This document shows, in pieces, positions 1-8,806 of a stretch of DNA of 35,920 bases (positions are counted from its first letter, which is position 1; every line of letters begins with the position of its first letter). The notes under the pieces were generated by a model that saw nothing but the letters and a program-made list of their open reading frames with translations, made no database searches and was not told the origin of the DNA. This stretch comes from JBQQPY01 sp052258065 (GTDB lineage: Bacteria > Pseudomonadota > Gammaproteobacteria > Enterobacterales > Enterobacteriaceae). The DNA lies in the NCBI GenBank assembly GCA_052258065.1, contig JBQQPY010000001.1:1-35920 (forward strand), read 5' to 3'. Both the position numbers and the translations under genes were made by a program.

Positions 1-655
1 TTAAGGAAGACGCTTTCTCCCCCTGGATAATCTGTTGGCGGTTATAGGTAAATGTTTGAACTTCGCCGTATCTGAATCTGATCTGGATCGCTGTTTACGC
101 AGGCATAGATGCGGGCGTTTTCCCTGATATGCAGGAGAAAACACAAAAGCCAGCACACCAAGCCTTTTCTATAAATGCAAAATGAAACCTCACTACGTTA
201 TCTTTTTATGCGAATTAATCGAGCGACTCTGTAGGTTCTATCCGCCTCTACAGGGCCAAGACCGCGGCTAATACACGACATTTCTTTCGTAATTTTAGTA
301 GTGCATGTCCCACGGCTATCAATAGGCTACGTATACACAATGGCAAAGAATTTATAAGTCGTCAAACATACATTAGACCGCTCATGTGTAAAGCTTAATG
401 AATATAGAAAATAATCTTAACCTATCGGCGCACTTACAAACGAATCGTATGGTCGAGCAATTTAATAGGCGCATAGAAGATATGCTGCAAAGACACAATT
501 TCTATTCTGGTGAAGAATTCGAAATTACATTGCACCGATATGTCTGGATCTACAAGCAGGAATTGCCTCAATCAGTATTGAGGTAGTAAAATTCCATCAC
601 AGTCTATGCAATATTAGACCTTAAATTATTTAAAAAATAATACTATTTTCCGGAT
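1..655 (+). pseudogene. IS481-type transposase remnant, 5' end outside window
   Basis: This is a dead DDE transposase relic of IS481 type, read with several frame changes. Positions 20-110 read as DNLLAVIGKCLNFAV followed by DLDRCLRRHR, the N-terminal helix-turn-helix part. Positions 398-586 are the best-kept piece: RMVEQFNRRIEDMLQRHNF and LHRYVWIYKQELPQS match the family C-terminal block (NGMVERFNGR, HRYVxxYNxxLPQSAL). Positions 587-655 continue the C-terminus (SKxPxQSM). The same text recurs as other decayed copies at 11900-12680 and 26270-26425 on this strand, and on the minus strand at 9735-10125, 15560-16265 and 23601-24425. The family name is by recognition of motifs; a related IS3-superfamily element is the alternative. 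Confidence 0.72.
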
Positions 656-845
656 GTGACACTCTCAGAATCCTTATACATTAGGGATGAGCATCACTCG
701 ATGATGACAGGCTATCGGCAACTTTCAATACTTTCATATTCTTTCCTTGATAAAATACATTGTCGTTATTTCTTTAATTTCACCGCCAGCGCCTTGCGGG
801 CGCCACGGCATTTAAAGAGTTAATGATAAATAGTGTTTTTGCTAG

Positions 846-1646
846 TTAGCGGCGGGTGGCCGCTTTCATTTCATGCACAAATTTCGCTAGTTTCCCCATC
901 ATCAATATAGGATTATCTACATGGTTTTCGATAATCTTCACGATGGCTGAGCCGGAGATAGCACCGGCCGTCCCGGCCTGTAACGCGGCGCGCACCTGGT
1001 TAGGTTCGGAGATCCCAAATCCCTGAAGCGTTGGTGCCGCGTGATACTCCTTAAGGGTATTGACTAAATGCCTCAGCGGCAGATTAGCCCGTTTTTCGCT
1101 TCCGGTGACGCCGGTGCGCGAGAGTAGATAGGTATATCCCCGGCCATACGAGGCGATTTCGCGCAGCAGGTCATCGTCGGCGTTAGGTGGGCAGATGAAA
1201 ATGGGAGCTACACCATGGCGCAACGCAGCTTGGCGAAACGGCAAGCTCTCTTGCAGCGGCACATCCGCCACAAGCACCGAGTCGACGCCGGCGCAACGGG
1301 CGTAGAAAGCGTCGATGCCTTCGTTGTATACCAAATTGGCATACATCAGCAGGCCAATAGGTATCGCGGGGTATTTTGAGCGAATTGATGCCAGCATCTT
1401 AAAACAGTGTGCCATCGTGACGCCAGAGGCAAACGCACGCAGGTTAGCGCTTTGAACGGTAGGACCGTCTGCCAGCGGATCAGAGAACGGGATTCCCAAT
1501 TCCAGCGCGTCGGCGCCAGCATCGATGAGCGTATCAATGATTTGCAGCGAGAGCACTGGGTTGGGATCGCCAAGCGTCACAAAGGGCACAAAAGCACCTT
1601 CGTTTTGGGACTCTAACCGGCTGAATAATTGCTGATAGCGTTCCAT
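846..1646 (-). CDS. trpA: Tryptophan synthase alpha chain
   Basis: TrpA cleaves indole-3-glycerol phosphate to indole and glyceraldehyde 3-phosphate in the cytoplasmic alpha2-beta2 tryptophan synthase complex. The 266-residue frame is full length (268 in E. coli) and collinear with the enterobacterial protein. It keeps the catalytic glutamate (E49, in ADALELGIPFSDPLAD) and aspartate (D60), and the phosphate-binding ISGSAIV loop near the C-terminus. It lacks two residues at the CAGVDSV segment compared with E. coli. The start is the ATG at 1646, because MERYQQLF is the conserved N-terminus; the 16 upstream codons of the longer open frame belong to the end of trpB. It begins one base after the trpB stop, so coupled translation is likely. 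It is the last gene of the trp operon. No frame damage is seen. Confidence 0.96.
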   Translation of the reverse strand: MERYQQLFSRLESQNEGAFVPFVTLGDPNPVLSLQIIDTLIDAGADALELGIPFSDPLADGPTVQSANLRAFASGVTMAHCFKMLASIRSKYPAIPIGLLMYANLVYNEGIDAFYARCAGVDSVLVADVPLQESLPFRQAALRHGVAPIFICPPNADDDLLREIASYGRGYTYLLSRTGVTGSEKRANLPLRHLVNTLKEYHAAPTLQGFGISEPNQVRAALQAGTAGAISGSAIVKIIENHVDNPILMMGKLAKFVHEMKAATRR

Positions 1647-1647
1647 A

Positions 1648-2837
1648 TTAGATTTCTCCTCGCGTCGATAAAATATCATGAACGGTAAAAACATCTTTAT
1701 CGCCGCGACCAGACAGGTTGACCACCAGGATCTGCTTCTTCTCCGGCTCTGCTTTAATCATTTTCAGCGCATGGGCCAGCGCATGGGACGATTCCAGCGC
1801 AGGAATAATACCCTCATGGCGTGAGAGGTGCCGGAAGGCGTCTAAAGCTTTTTCGTCGGTAATCGAAACGTATTCAGCTCGACCGATGCTATTAAGGTAA
1901 GCATGCTGAGGACCCACCGAAGGAAAATCTAAGCCGGCGGAGATCGAATAGGACTCTTCAATCTGTCCTTCTGCGGACTGCATCATCGGCGACTTCATGC
2001 CGAAATAGATACCGGTACGGCCGTGTTTAAGCGATGCACCATGCTGACCAGTTTCAATACCCCGCCCCCCGGCTCTACGCCTATTAGTCGTACAGCGAGT
2101 TCATCGATAAAATCCGCAAATATGCCGATGGCGTTAGAGCCGCCGCCGACGCAGGCAATTACTGCATCTGGCAGGCATTGCTCATGCTGTTGCATCTGCG
2201 CGCGCGTCTCCTCGCCTATAATACGCTGAAATTCGCGCACAATGGTAGGGAACGGATGCGGACCGGCGGCGGTACCGAGCATATAGTGGGCACGTTCATA
2301 GCTGGCAGACCAGTCACGCAAAGCTTCATTGCAAGCGTCTTTCAAGGTGGCAGAGCCGCTGTGCACCGGAATGACTTCGGCGCCCATTAGCCGCATACGA
2401 AAGACATTAGGCGACTGGCGTTCGATATCTTTAGCTCCCATATAAATACGGCATTTTAGCCCAAGCAGCGCGGAAGACAAGGCAGAGGCCACGCCGTGTT
2501 GGCCGGCGCCAGTTTCGGCGATGATTTCGGTTTTGCCCATCCGTTTAGCCAGCATCGCCTGCCCCAGGACCTGATTAGTTTTATGGGCACCACCGTGCAA
2601 CAGATCTTCGCGTTTCAGATAGATTTTGGCTCGAGTGCCGGCGGTCAAGTTGCGGCACAGCGTCAGCGGCGTCGGCCGGCCAGCGAAGTGGGTGAGCAAA
2701 CTAGTGAATTCGGCTTGGAACGCCGGATCGCTCTGGGCGCTAACGAATGCATCTTCCAGCTGAACAAGTGCAGGCATTAGGATTTGCGGCACGTACATGC
2801 CGCCAAATTCACCAAAATAGGGATTAAGTCGTGTCAT
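1648..2837 (-). CDS. trpB: Tryptophan synthase beta chain, one-base frameshift
   Basis: TrpB condenses indole with serine on pyridoxal phosphate to give tryptophan. Positions 2837-2070 encode the N-terminal two thirds, with the PLP lysine K86 in HGGAHKTNQ, the ETGAGQHG loop and the GGGSNAIG phosphate clamp. Positions 2060-1648 encode the rest, ending FTVHDILSTRGEI. The two parts lie in different frames. The shift falls at the run of six C (plus strand 2065-2070; six G in the sense strand), right after GVEPGG. Adding one base restores the expected GIETGQHGA continuation and full length, about 397 residues. No other stop or gap is seen, so this is either a very recent lesion, a sequencing error, or a site read through by slippage. 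It lies between trpC (32-base gap) and trpA. Confidence 0.9.
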
Positions 2838-2869
2838 GCTTTTTGTCTCTCACGGTGTGAGGCTAATGG

Positions 2870-4228
2870 TTAATAGGCGCGCAGCGTCTGAAATACCGTA
2901 GCCAATTTATGATGATCTTTAATACCCGGCGCGCTTTCCACGCCAGAGTTGAAATCTAGTCCGGCGCAGCCAAGATGAGCTGCAGCTATACAATTATCGG
3001 CCGTCAGACCGCCAGCCAACATTACGTTATCCAACGTCGCTCCGTTTAACAACGACCAGTCAAATGGTTTACCGCTACCGCCGCCACTATCGAGCACATA
3101 GCGATCCACCCTGGCCATATCGCGCGTTGGCAGGGCTTCACGTATATCCAGCGCTTTCCAGATACGGCAATCAGTCAGCAAGACCTGACGCAGCGCGTCA
3201 ATGTAGGCCTGATCTTCGCCGCCGTGCAGCTGCACGGCTGCCAGCGATAGCGCGCGCGCCTTCGCAGCCACCTCGCTCACCGGCGCATCGCGAAACACCC
3301 CGACATAGCGCAGCTGAGCGCCCGCCATGACGGCGCGGGCAGTATCTTCCTCTATATACCGCGGGGATCCGGGGATAAAAATCAATCCGCCGTAGAGCGC
3401 GCCCGCCTCCAGCGCAGCATGGGCATCAGCGGCGCGGGTCAGACCGCAGACTTTATTTTCCCCGAGCAGTACCCGGCGCACCGCCATTATTAAGTCGGGT
3501 TCGTCCATCAGTGCACTACCGATTAGGAACCCATTGACGTAGTGGCTGAGCTGGCGCACCTGGCGATAATGATTAATGCCGGACTCACTGATGACGGTTA
3601 CACCCACGGGCAGACACGGACCTAAGGTTTGCGTCCGTTTCAAATCAATAGATAGATCGCGCAAATCGCGGTTATTGATTCCCACTACTTTTGCTTCCAG
3701 GGTAATCGCGCGCTGCCGCTCTTCTTCACTGATAACTTCGGTCAACACGCCCATATTCAGGCTGTGAGCGATTGCCGCCAGTTCGCGGTAGGTGTCGTCC
3801 TTAAGGACCGACAACATAAGTAAAATTGCATCTGCCTGATGCAGCCGTGCTAGGTAAATCTGCCACGGATCAATGATGAAATCTTTACATAATACCGGCT
3901 GACTCACCGTGGCGCTTACCTGTCGCAGAAAATCAAAATTGCCTTGAAAATATTGCTCGTCTGTCAGTACTGAAATGGCGGACGCGTAATGCCGATAAAC
4001 GCCCGCTATGGCGACTGGATCGAAATCGGCACGGATAAGACCCTTGGAAGGCGACGCTTTTTTGCATTCAAGTATAAAGACCGTGCGGGTACCGGACAGA
4101 GCATCATAAAAACAGCGTGAACTCGGCTGCACTTGATGGCGGAAGCTCTTTAGAGGCTGCAATCGTTTACGCTCTGCTAGCCATTTATATTTATCTGCGA
4201 CGATTTTCGCAAGTACAGTATCCTGCAT
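2870..4228 (-). CDS. trpC: Bifunctional indole-3-glycerol phosphate synthase / phosphoribosylanthranilate isomerase
   Basis: The protein carries two consecutive (beta/alpha)8 barrels performing two steps: isomerisation of phosphoribosylanthranilate (C-terminal TrpF domain) and ring closure to indole-3-glycerol phosphate (N-terminal TrpC domain). At 452 residues it matches the E. coli fusion (453) end to end. The TrpC barrel, about residues 1-255, shows ILECKKASPSKG (E54, K56), LCKDFIIDPWQIYLAR and GINNRDLRDLSIDL. The TrpF barrel, about 256-452, shows KVCGLTR with the catalytic cysteine and VDRYVLDSGGGSG with the catalytic aspartate, ending VFQTLRAY. The ATG at 4228 lies 6 bases after the trpD stop behind an AGAGGA ribosome binding site, so the genes are coupled. 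No frame damage is seen, in contrast to the decayed trpE and trpG upstream. Confidence 0.97.
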   Translation of the reverse strand: MQDTVLAKIVADKYKWLAERKRLQPLKSFRHQVQPSSRCFYDALSGTRTVFILECKKASPSKGLIRADFDPVAIAGVYRHYASAISVLTDEQYFQGNFDFLRQVSATVSQPVLCKDFIIDPWQIYLARLHQADAILLMLSVLKDDTYRELAAIAHSLNMGVLTEVISEEERQRAITLEAKVVGINNRDLRDLSIDLKRTQTLGPCLPVGVTVISESGINHYRQVRQLSHYVNGFLIGSALMDEPDLIMAVRRVLLGENKVCGLTRAADAHAALEAGALYGGLIFIPGSPRYIEEDTARAVMAGAQLRYVGVFRDAPVSEVAAKARALSLAAVQLHGGEDQAYIDALRQVLLTDCRIWKALDIREALPTRDMARVDRYVLDSGGGSGKPFDWSLLNGATLDNVMLAGGLTADNCIAAAHLGCAGLDFNSGVESAPGIKDHHKLATVFQTLRAY

Positions 4229-4234
4229 TTTTTC

Positions 4235-5233
4235 TTATCCTCTTGCTGCGAGAGCCATCACGCGCTCATAGACGGCGCCACTTCGGATTTTCTCTAGCGC
4301 CTGATGAGTATTGTCATAGAGATCTTCATGCCCAAACATTTTGAGCAGAAGGGCGACGTTAGCGGCAACTACGGCTTCATGCACGTGGTCGCCTTTACCT
4401 TGTAGCAGACGAGCTAAAATACTACGGTTTTCTTCCGGCGTTCCTCCGCGTAGCGCCTCTGCCGGCTGAGTCGTCAGGCCAAAATCCGCCGCACTCAGGG
4501 TGTAACTTTCAATCGTACCTTCACGCAGCTCCGCCACGTAGGTCGGGGCGTGCAGCGCCACCTCGTCCATGCCGCTACCGTGGACCACCGCGGCGCGCTG
4601 GTAGCCCAGCACGCGCAGCGCCTCGGCGATGGGCAATACCAATTCCGAGCTGTAGACGCCAATCAGCGCTAGCGGAGGCCGGGCGGGGTTTATCAGCGGA
4701 CCTAGCACATTGAACAGGGTACGGGTTTTTAAAAGCTGACGTACCGGCATAATGTAGCGGAAGCCGGAATGATACTGCGGCGCGAACAAAAAACACATGC
4801 CCAGTTCATCTAACGCTTGGCGCGAAAGCGCTGCCGACATGTCGAGTCGGATGCCGAACGCGGCAAGCAGGTCCGAAGAACCCGATCGACTAGATACACT
4901 ACGGTTGCCGTGCTTAGCTACCCGGGCGCCGCAGCTGGCGGCGACGATAGCGCTGGCGGTAGAAATATTGATACTATTGCTGCCGTCGCCGCCAGTACCG
5001 ACGATATCGGCAAACGGATAATAGGGACGCGGAAACGGGTTGGCGTCGGCCAGCAGCGCATCGGCAGCACCGGCGATTTCCTCGGGGAATTCGCCGCGTA
5101 CTTTCATGCTAATAAGGGCGGCAGCGAGCTGTTCCGGCGCTAACTGCCCTTGAATAATGGCCCCGAACAGCTGCTGGCTTTGTTTGCGGCTGATTCGTCC
5201 GCCCTGGTAAAGATGTTCCAATATCGCTTGCAT
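4235..5233 (-). CDS. trpD: Anthranilate phosphoribosyltransferase
   Basis: TrpD transfers phosphoribose from PRPP to anthranilate. The 332-residue frame has the diphosphate-binding GTGGDGSNS loop (GTGGD at residues 79-83), KHGNRSVSSRSGSSD (K107 to R111 block) and the family C-terminus with AVVAANVALLL and VMALAARG. In E. coli this domain is fused to the TrpG glutaminase. Here it is a free-standing gene: it has its own ATG (5233) and the AGGATC region as a possible ribosome binding site, and the decayed trpG frame stops upstream at 5251. The separate arrangement is ancestral-looking, as in Serratia and Yersinia (from memory). It is intact, so its substrate anthranilate must still be available although the cell can no longer make it from chorismate. 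Confidence 0.96.
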   Translation of the reverse strand: MQAILEHLYQGGRISRKQSQQLFGAIIQGQLAPEQLAAALISMKVRGEFPEEIAGAADALLADANPFPRPYYPFADIVGTGGDGSNSINISTASAIVAASCGARVAKHGNRSVSSRSGSSDLLAAFGIRLDMSAALSRQALDELGMCFLFAPQYHSGFRYIMPVRQLLKTRTLFNVLGPLINPARPPLALIGVYSSELVLPIAEALRVLGYQRAAVVHGSGMDEVALHAPTYVAELREGTIESYTLSAADFGLTTQPAEALRGGTPEENRSILARLLQGKGDHVHEAVVAANVALLLKMFGHEDLYDNTHQALEKIRSGAVYERVMALAARG

Positions 5234-5250
5234 AAAGAGATCCTCGTGGG

Positions 5251-5565
5251 TTACGCGAGCGCCTAAGCGAGCGTTTGATTTAACAAATGTGCGCCTTAGG
5301 TAATTAACATGGATTCAGGGTAGAATTGGAAGCTGCAAATACGATCGGCATTATTGCGCACTGCCATCACCATGTCGTTATCGTGGGAGTTCACCGTCAG
5401 CGAACGCGACACTTGAGTGCCGAGCAGCGAATGATAGAGTACCACTCGCAGCGGATTCTGCAGACTGGTAAACATGCTCTTATTATTGGGGCAGATAGGC
5501 AAGACTTTACCGTGCAAAATTTTGCCTGCATAACCGATCTAGCCGCCGTAGGCTTTTGCATAAAC
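5251..5565 (-). pseudogene. trpG: trpG remnant: C-terminal half of anthranilate synthase glutaminase
   Basis: The segment matches the second half of the class I glutamine amidotransferase subunit of anthranilate synthase. Readable blocks on the minus strand are KAYGG, GYAGKILHGKVLPICPNN, then NPLRVVLYHSLLGTQVSRS, MVMAVRNNADRICSFQFYPE and LLNQTLA. The whole N-terminal half with the oxyanion loop and the nucleophile cysteine (GICLGHQ) is missing. The catalytic histidine context FHPES has become FYPES, so the catalytic H is lost, and stop codons interrupt the frame (for example in KAYGG*IG and at LIT*GA). It is joined to the end of the trpE relic by a deletion. It is a non-functional pseudogene by several independent criteria. 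Confidence 0.9.
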
Positions 5566-6700
5566 GGAACAGATGAAAATACAAATGCTGAGCCCGGCAA
5601 CGGCGGTGAAACAACCTATTGCGCGGCCGTAACTATTGCGTAGCTTACCTTCCGCTTGAGTGATAAACTGCAAGCGCCCGGACCTTCCGTGCTCCGCTCA
5701 GGGCGCCTATGTTAACGCAGGCGTAGTCGGGAACGTATTTCAGCGAGCTTTCCGTCGAAGCGCCAAGCAGAATGAACTCATTATCCTGAATAAAACATAT
5801 ATACGGATAGGGATTACTTTTCTTGAACCTATGGCAGTAGGCAGCGAGCCCTAAAAGACAGGGAAGAAAAAGCACCGCGCTCTCACCACCTGAAAAACGT
5901 TCCCTGCACGAATCGCCAGCTGCATGCGGCGCACAATTTCCCTGTACTCCTCGCTACTCTGGCTGCAGGTCCGCGTTATGGTCTTGATAACCTGATTCAG
6001 AATACCTGCTGGCGTTTCAGTAAGCTGATACTGTAGTTGCTCGAATCAGTGCGGTAACCGCTTTTTCTGCCGTATTCGCGCGAAGCAAGCTGTACTGCAG
6101 TTCGCAGGTCTGCTGCTCCTGCTCGAGGATAAGCAGCGTTTCGGCGAGATAAACACAGTAATCGGAACATCGCTGTCCTTAACGCAACGGCAACAGGAAT
6201 TTAAAGCCCGCGACTAGATTATAGGCGACTAGGGCGCCGATAAACGTCGCTTTCTGTGCCTCCAGCGGCCGGCTAACTAGCGTCAGCAGCAAGCGCAAAC
6301 AGTCGAAAATATATAACGAACGTAGCCAAACGCCCTTATCTAGGGGCTGTTCGGTCTCTGGAAAGGTCAACTCGCGCCTGTAGAGATGCGTTATAAACAT
6401 GACCTGCTGCGGGAAAGCCGCGTCCAGAAGCAGAAACAGTTTGGCACCGTTCGGGCTAAGCGCCTGCAACGTGATAGTCTGACCGAGAACATTGATAAGC
6501 AACGCGCTACTGACAGGCATCATACTATTGACAACTATCACACTTTCGAGATCATACTTTTTATCAATCTTGGCTAATTCTAGCAGCAGTGTCACGGAAG
6601 GTGCCCTACATAACTGGCTCAATATCGCTGTAGAATCGTGACGGTAAGCGGCCTGCACGTGCAGCAATTCTATCTGGTACTGGGCTGGTTAGCATTTGTA
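5566..6700 (-). pseudogene. trpE: trpE remnant: anthranilate synthase component I, multiply disrupted
   Basis: TrpE converts chorismate plus ammonia to anthranilate. The relic is recognised in order on the minus strand. Near 6667-6180: ELLHVQAAYRHDSTAILSQL, SLYIFDCLRLLLTL and AYNLVAGF, the N-terminal feedback-regulated domain. Near 6178-5880: DYCVYLAETLL and EEYREIVRRMQLAIRAGNVF. Near 5875-5700: FKKSNPYPYICFIQDNEF and GASTESSLKY, joined directly to YACVNIGALSGARKVRAL. About 100 residues of the chorismate-binding core, including the GTxxRG region, are deleted between SSLKY and YACVN. Reading requires several frame changes, one just after a probable start at about 6700. The 3' end runs into trpG at about 5570 (GRAIGCFTAV then KAYGG). 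This is an old pseudogene, much more decayed than trpDCBA downstream. Confidence 0.92.
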
Positions 6701-6719
6701 TTATCTGATTTCCTAATGA

Positions 6720-8533
6720 TCGCTATAGAGCGGGGATGGGGCAGGATTACTGCCGCTTTCCTTTCATGGCAGCGTACTTACGATTCTGCATACGGCGCTT
6801 CGTGCGGACACTGGAACTGCCGTTGCTTCTCTAGCAGTAATATCAAGCCTAGTCTTTTAAATACCGATCTCTTTATTATTCGATTCGCGTGACTAGCTCC
6901 CGAGTTCTATTAGGCTGCTCGCCGTTTCCTGGCCGAGAACCACGCATGCTCTTCAGGCAATCCAGCTTGCATTAGCATTCTGGCTTACTAATATCTCTGC
7001 TTTCATTGCGGCTAACAAGAGGCCAGCTCTCGTCTTACCCAGCCATCTATCTATTCCAGCACTCTTTTGATTTGGCTGTGCGTAAAGTAGCTAATCTAGC
7101 CCCAGTAGCATCGTGTTAAATTTATTGATAGCAGCCTGCACTGATTTTATCCTTTAGCTTACTCACGCTGCTTGAGGCAATTTTTAGTCGTGTCTGCTTG
7201 TGCTATCTCACACTGCACTCGAGAAACTCATGTTCCTACAGATGTGCTACTGAAATCTTCTGCTTATTTATTTTCAGTTGTAATTCTCTATCAAGAATCT
7301 TACTGATTGACCCGAGTAGATATTCGCCTACCTTGTGGTCGCTTACATAGATATTGCAGTCAGCAGCATAACGACAGAAGCAAGATCCCCACCCAATGCT
7401 CTAGTTTTTTTATCCAGTTTATCCCGCAGGGTATTCGACAGTGGCCGGCGACAAGCAAGCCCGCCTTACGGCATCTGCTTCACTCGCAGCTCTATTTTTT
7501 CCTTTACTATTTCTGTCTCAAGATAGCGGCGCATCAACTTTAGTAACGGCTGATTCTTAATATTTCTGGCTAGACGAGATATAAAAATATCATCAGCCAC
7601 CCGGCTAAAGAAATATCCTAGATCCATATATACCACCCAGAGTTTCCCGCTTTGCATGGAAATCTGCGCCTATTGCACCGCTTGCTATGCATTGCAATTT
7701 GGCTTAAATCTATAGCTAGAAGCTGAGAAGCTTGGCTCTACGATAGGCCTGAGTTTCTGCGCTATCTTCTGTTAGATGAAATTGCCTACTACTGTAGGCA
7801 CACCTAAGGTTTTCACGCTACCGTCTAGTTTCGAGATATCTATTCGATCTATCCCCTGCAGCTAGTAATCGCCTGTTATCAATGCCTGTCGGACACTTGC
7901 CTAACGTTGCTTCAGCCAAAGTTTCAATACTGTTATGTTTAAGTTATTTACTGCTGCTACACTTTTGTTTTTCACCACTCTCCGATGGATCATCATCAGG
8001 TTTTCTCTGGTTATCACCGCCTAGATAGTCAATAACATTTCAGATTTCATCTAGGCTATATTAACGGATACTGTCTGTCGCCCCGCCACCGGCTGCAGTT
8101 GCCTGCACTTTTGCCTCATTAATTTTTATCGAGCATCAGTTTCTTAATCACGGTTAATCATGTTTACTATCACGAAATCTTACAATATCAGTAGCAATGT
8201 GGCAGAATAACAGACCTTTTTACGGTAATGCATGCAACCTTCTTCCTTATACTTATACCTGTCTGTGGTACGTTACAGCCTTTTGTGTAAGTATTGGGCT
8301 TTAACAGTAGCGGCCGTCTCACCCCGCTGCGCCGCCTAAACTGACTCCTATTAGTCAAGTCAGCATTTTGCTGTCGGCTTCCCTCAGCTTCCTCTCGAGG
8401 TAGCACTTTCCCTTTCAGCCAGCACTTTTTTCACCGTCTATACAGAAGACTTGCATTTCTTAGTCATCCTTTGACTACTACAGTCAACGGACAGCGCTCA
8501 TCAAGAAGCAACTTGCTTTGCCCGGCTTACTAT
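6720..8533 (-). mobile_element. Degenerate group II intron in the trp leader
   Basis: A retroelement relic of about 1.8 kb lies between the trp attenuator terminator and trpE. Its centre is the intron-encoded reverse transcriptase/maturase (separate entry). The 5' part (8530-8000) contains non-coding text resembling intron domain I, for example GGAAGCCGACAGCAAA followed by GACT and AGGAGTCAGTTTAGGCGG on the minus strand. The 3' part around 6769-6800 resembles catalytic domain V (AGC then CCGTATGC, an asymmetric hairpin, GTACGCT). The end is about 6720, followed by GAAATCAGATAATACAAATG, which looks like the native trpE leader and start. The position just after a rho-independent terminator is the habit of bacterial class C introns, so I infer class C. 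Exact ends are not defined. Confidence 0.68.
6890..7996 (-). pseudogene. ltrA: Group II intron reverse transcriptase/maturase, decayed
   Basis: The minus-strand frame can be followed for most of an LtrA-type protein with in-frame stops and a few shifts. Blocks in order: NKSVAAVNNLNI (RT0), QALITGDY, KTLGVPTVVGNFI (RT1), EPSFSASSYRFKPN (RT2), LWVVYMDLGYFF with DDIFISRLAR (RT3, first catalytic aspartate), LLKLMRRYLE and KQMP (RT4). RT5 reads FCRYAADCNIYV, so the catalytic YADD is YAAD: the first of the two paired aspartates is replaced by alanine. Downstream come KILDRELQLKIN (RT6/7) and a degraded maturase (KIASSSVSKLKDKI, YFTHSQIKRVLE). Stops and the RT5 change show that it is inactive. The best open piece spans 7466-7657. 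Confidence 0.8.
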
Positions 8534-8560
8534 TAAAAAGCCCGCTGATGCAGCGGGCTA
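8534..8560 (-). terminator. trp attenuator terminator hairpin
   Basis: On the minus strand, AGCCCGC, a 7-base loop and GCGGGCT are followed by TTTTAA, a textbook rho-independent terminator. Sequence and preceding text (CAGAGTAAATCCTAATT then AGCCCGC) match the trp attenuator of enterobacteria (AGCCCGCCTAATGAGCGGGCTTTT in E. coli, from memory, shortened here). It lies upstream of trpE, now separated from it by the intron relic. No leader peptide with tandem Trp codons is visible. Confidence 0.75.
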
Positions 8561-8599
8561 ATTAGGATTTACTCTGTATAATGACATCGATGCATGAAA

Positions 8600-8720
8600 T
8601 AGAAAGTTAATACTAGTAAATTACTACTTTTATAGTAGTCATTATCTTAGCGTTTGAAAAATTTATATTTAACTGGCTATTAGTAAACTGGTTTAGAGAT
8701 AAAAAGTCAACCTTGATAGT
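8600..8720 (-). promoter_or_regulatory. Probable remains of trp promoter/operator
   Basis: The stretch upstream of the attenuator on the minus strand holds TTACTAGTATTAAC with ACTAGT at 8612-8617, the core of the TrpR operator half-site. Next to it is an imperfect inverted repeat (ACTAC/GTAGT). A TTGACT (about 8712) with a 17-base spacing to TTTACT is a weak promoter match further upstream. The distance from ACTAGT to the terminator is only about 50 bases, much less than in E. coli, consistent with deletion of the leader. The assignment rests on position and a short motif only. Confidence 0.3.
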
Positions 8721-8746
8721 TGCACCAACGAAAATAAATCCACTAC

Positions 8747-8775
8747 TTCGATTCAGTCCGGTTTACACCTATAAT
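8747..8775 (+). promoter_or_regulatory. Candidate promoter of rnm
   Basis: TATAAT at 8770-8775 is a perfect -10 box 31 bases upstream of the proposed rnm start. The -35 position (TTCGAT, 8747-8752, 17-base spacer) is weak. It is divergent from the trp control region. Confidence 0.45.
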
Positions 8776-8806
8776 AGAAGGCAATGAAAACCACGAGAAA
8801 ACTCCC

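Noticed and set aside
789..803. GCGCC/GGCGC hairpin downstream of trpA as operon terminator
   Set aside because: Only five base pairs and no T tract on the minus-strand side; not enough to call.
2496..2780. 94-codon plus-strand frame across trpB
   Set aside because: Antisense shadow of an unmistakable TrpB sequence.
6638..6892. 84-codon plus-strand frame near the trpE start
   Set aside because: Lies across the trpE 5' end and intron 3' end read from the other strand; no family match.
8188..8406. 72-codon minus-strand frame
   Set aside because: Falls in the non-coding domain I region of the group II intron; basic composition is a by-product.
8560..8600. Possible trp leader peptide starting ATGCATCGATG on the minus strand
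   Set aside because: It encodes no tryptophan codons and ends after eight residues.
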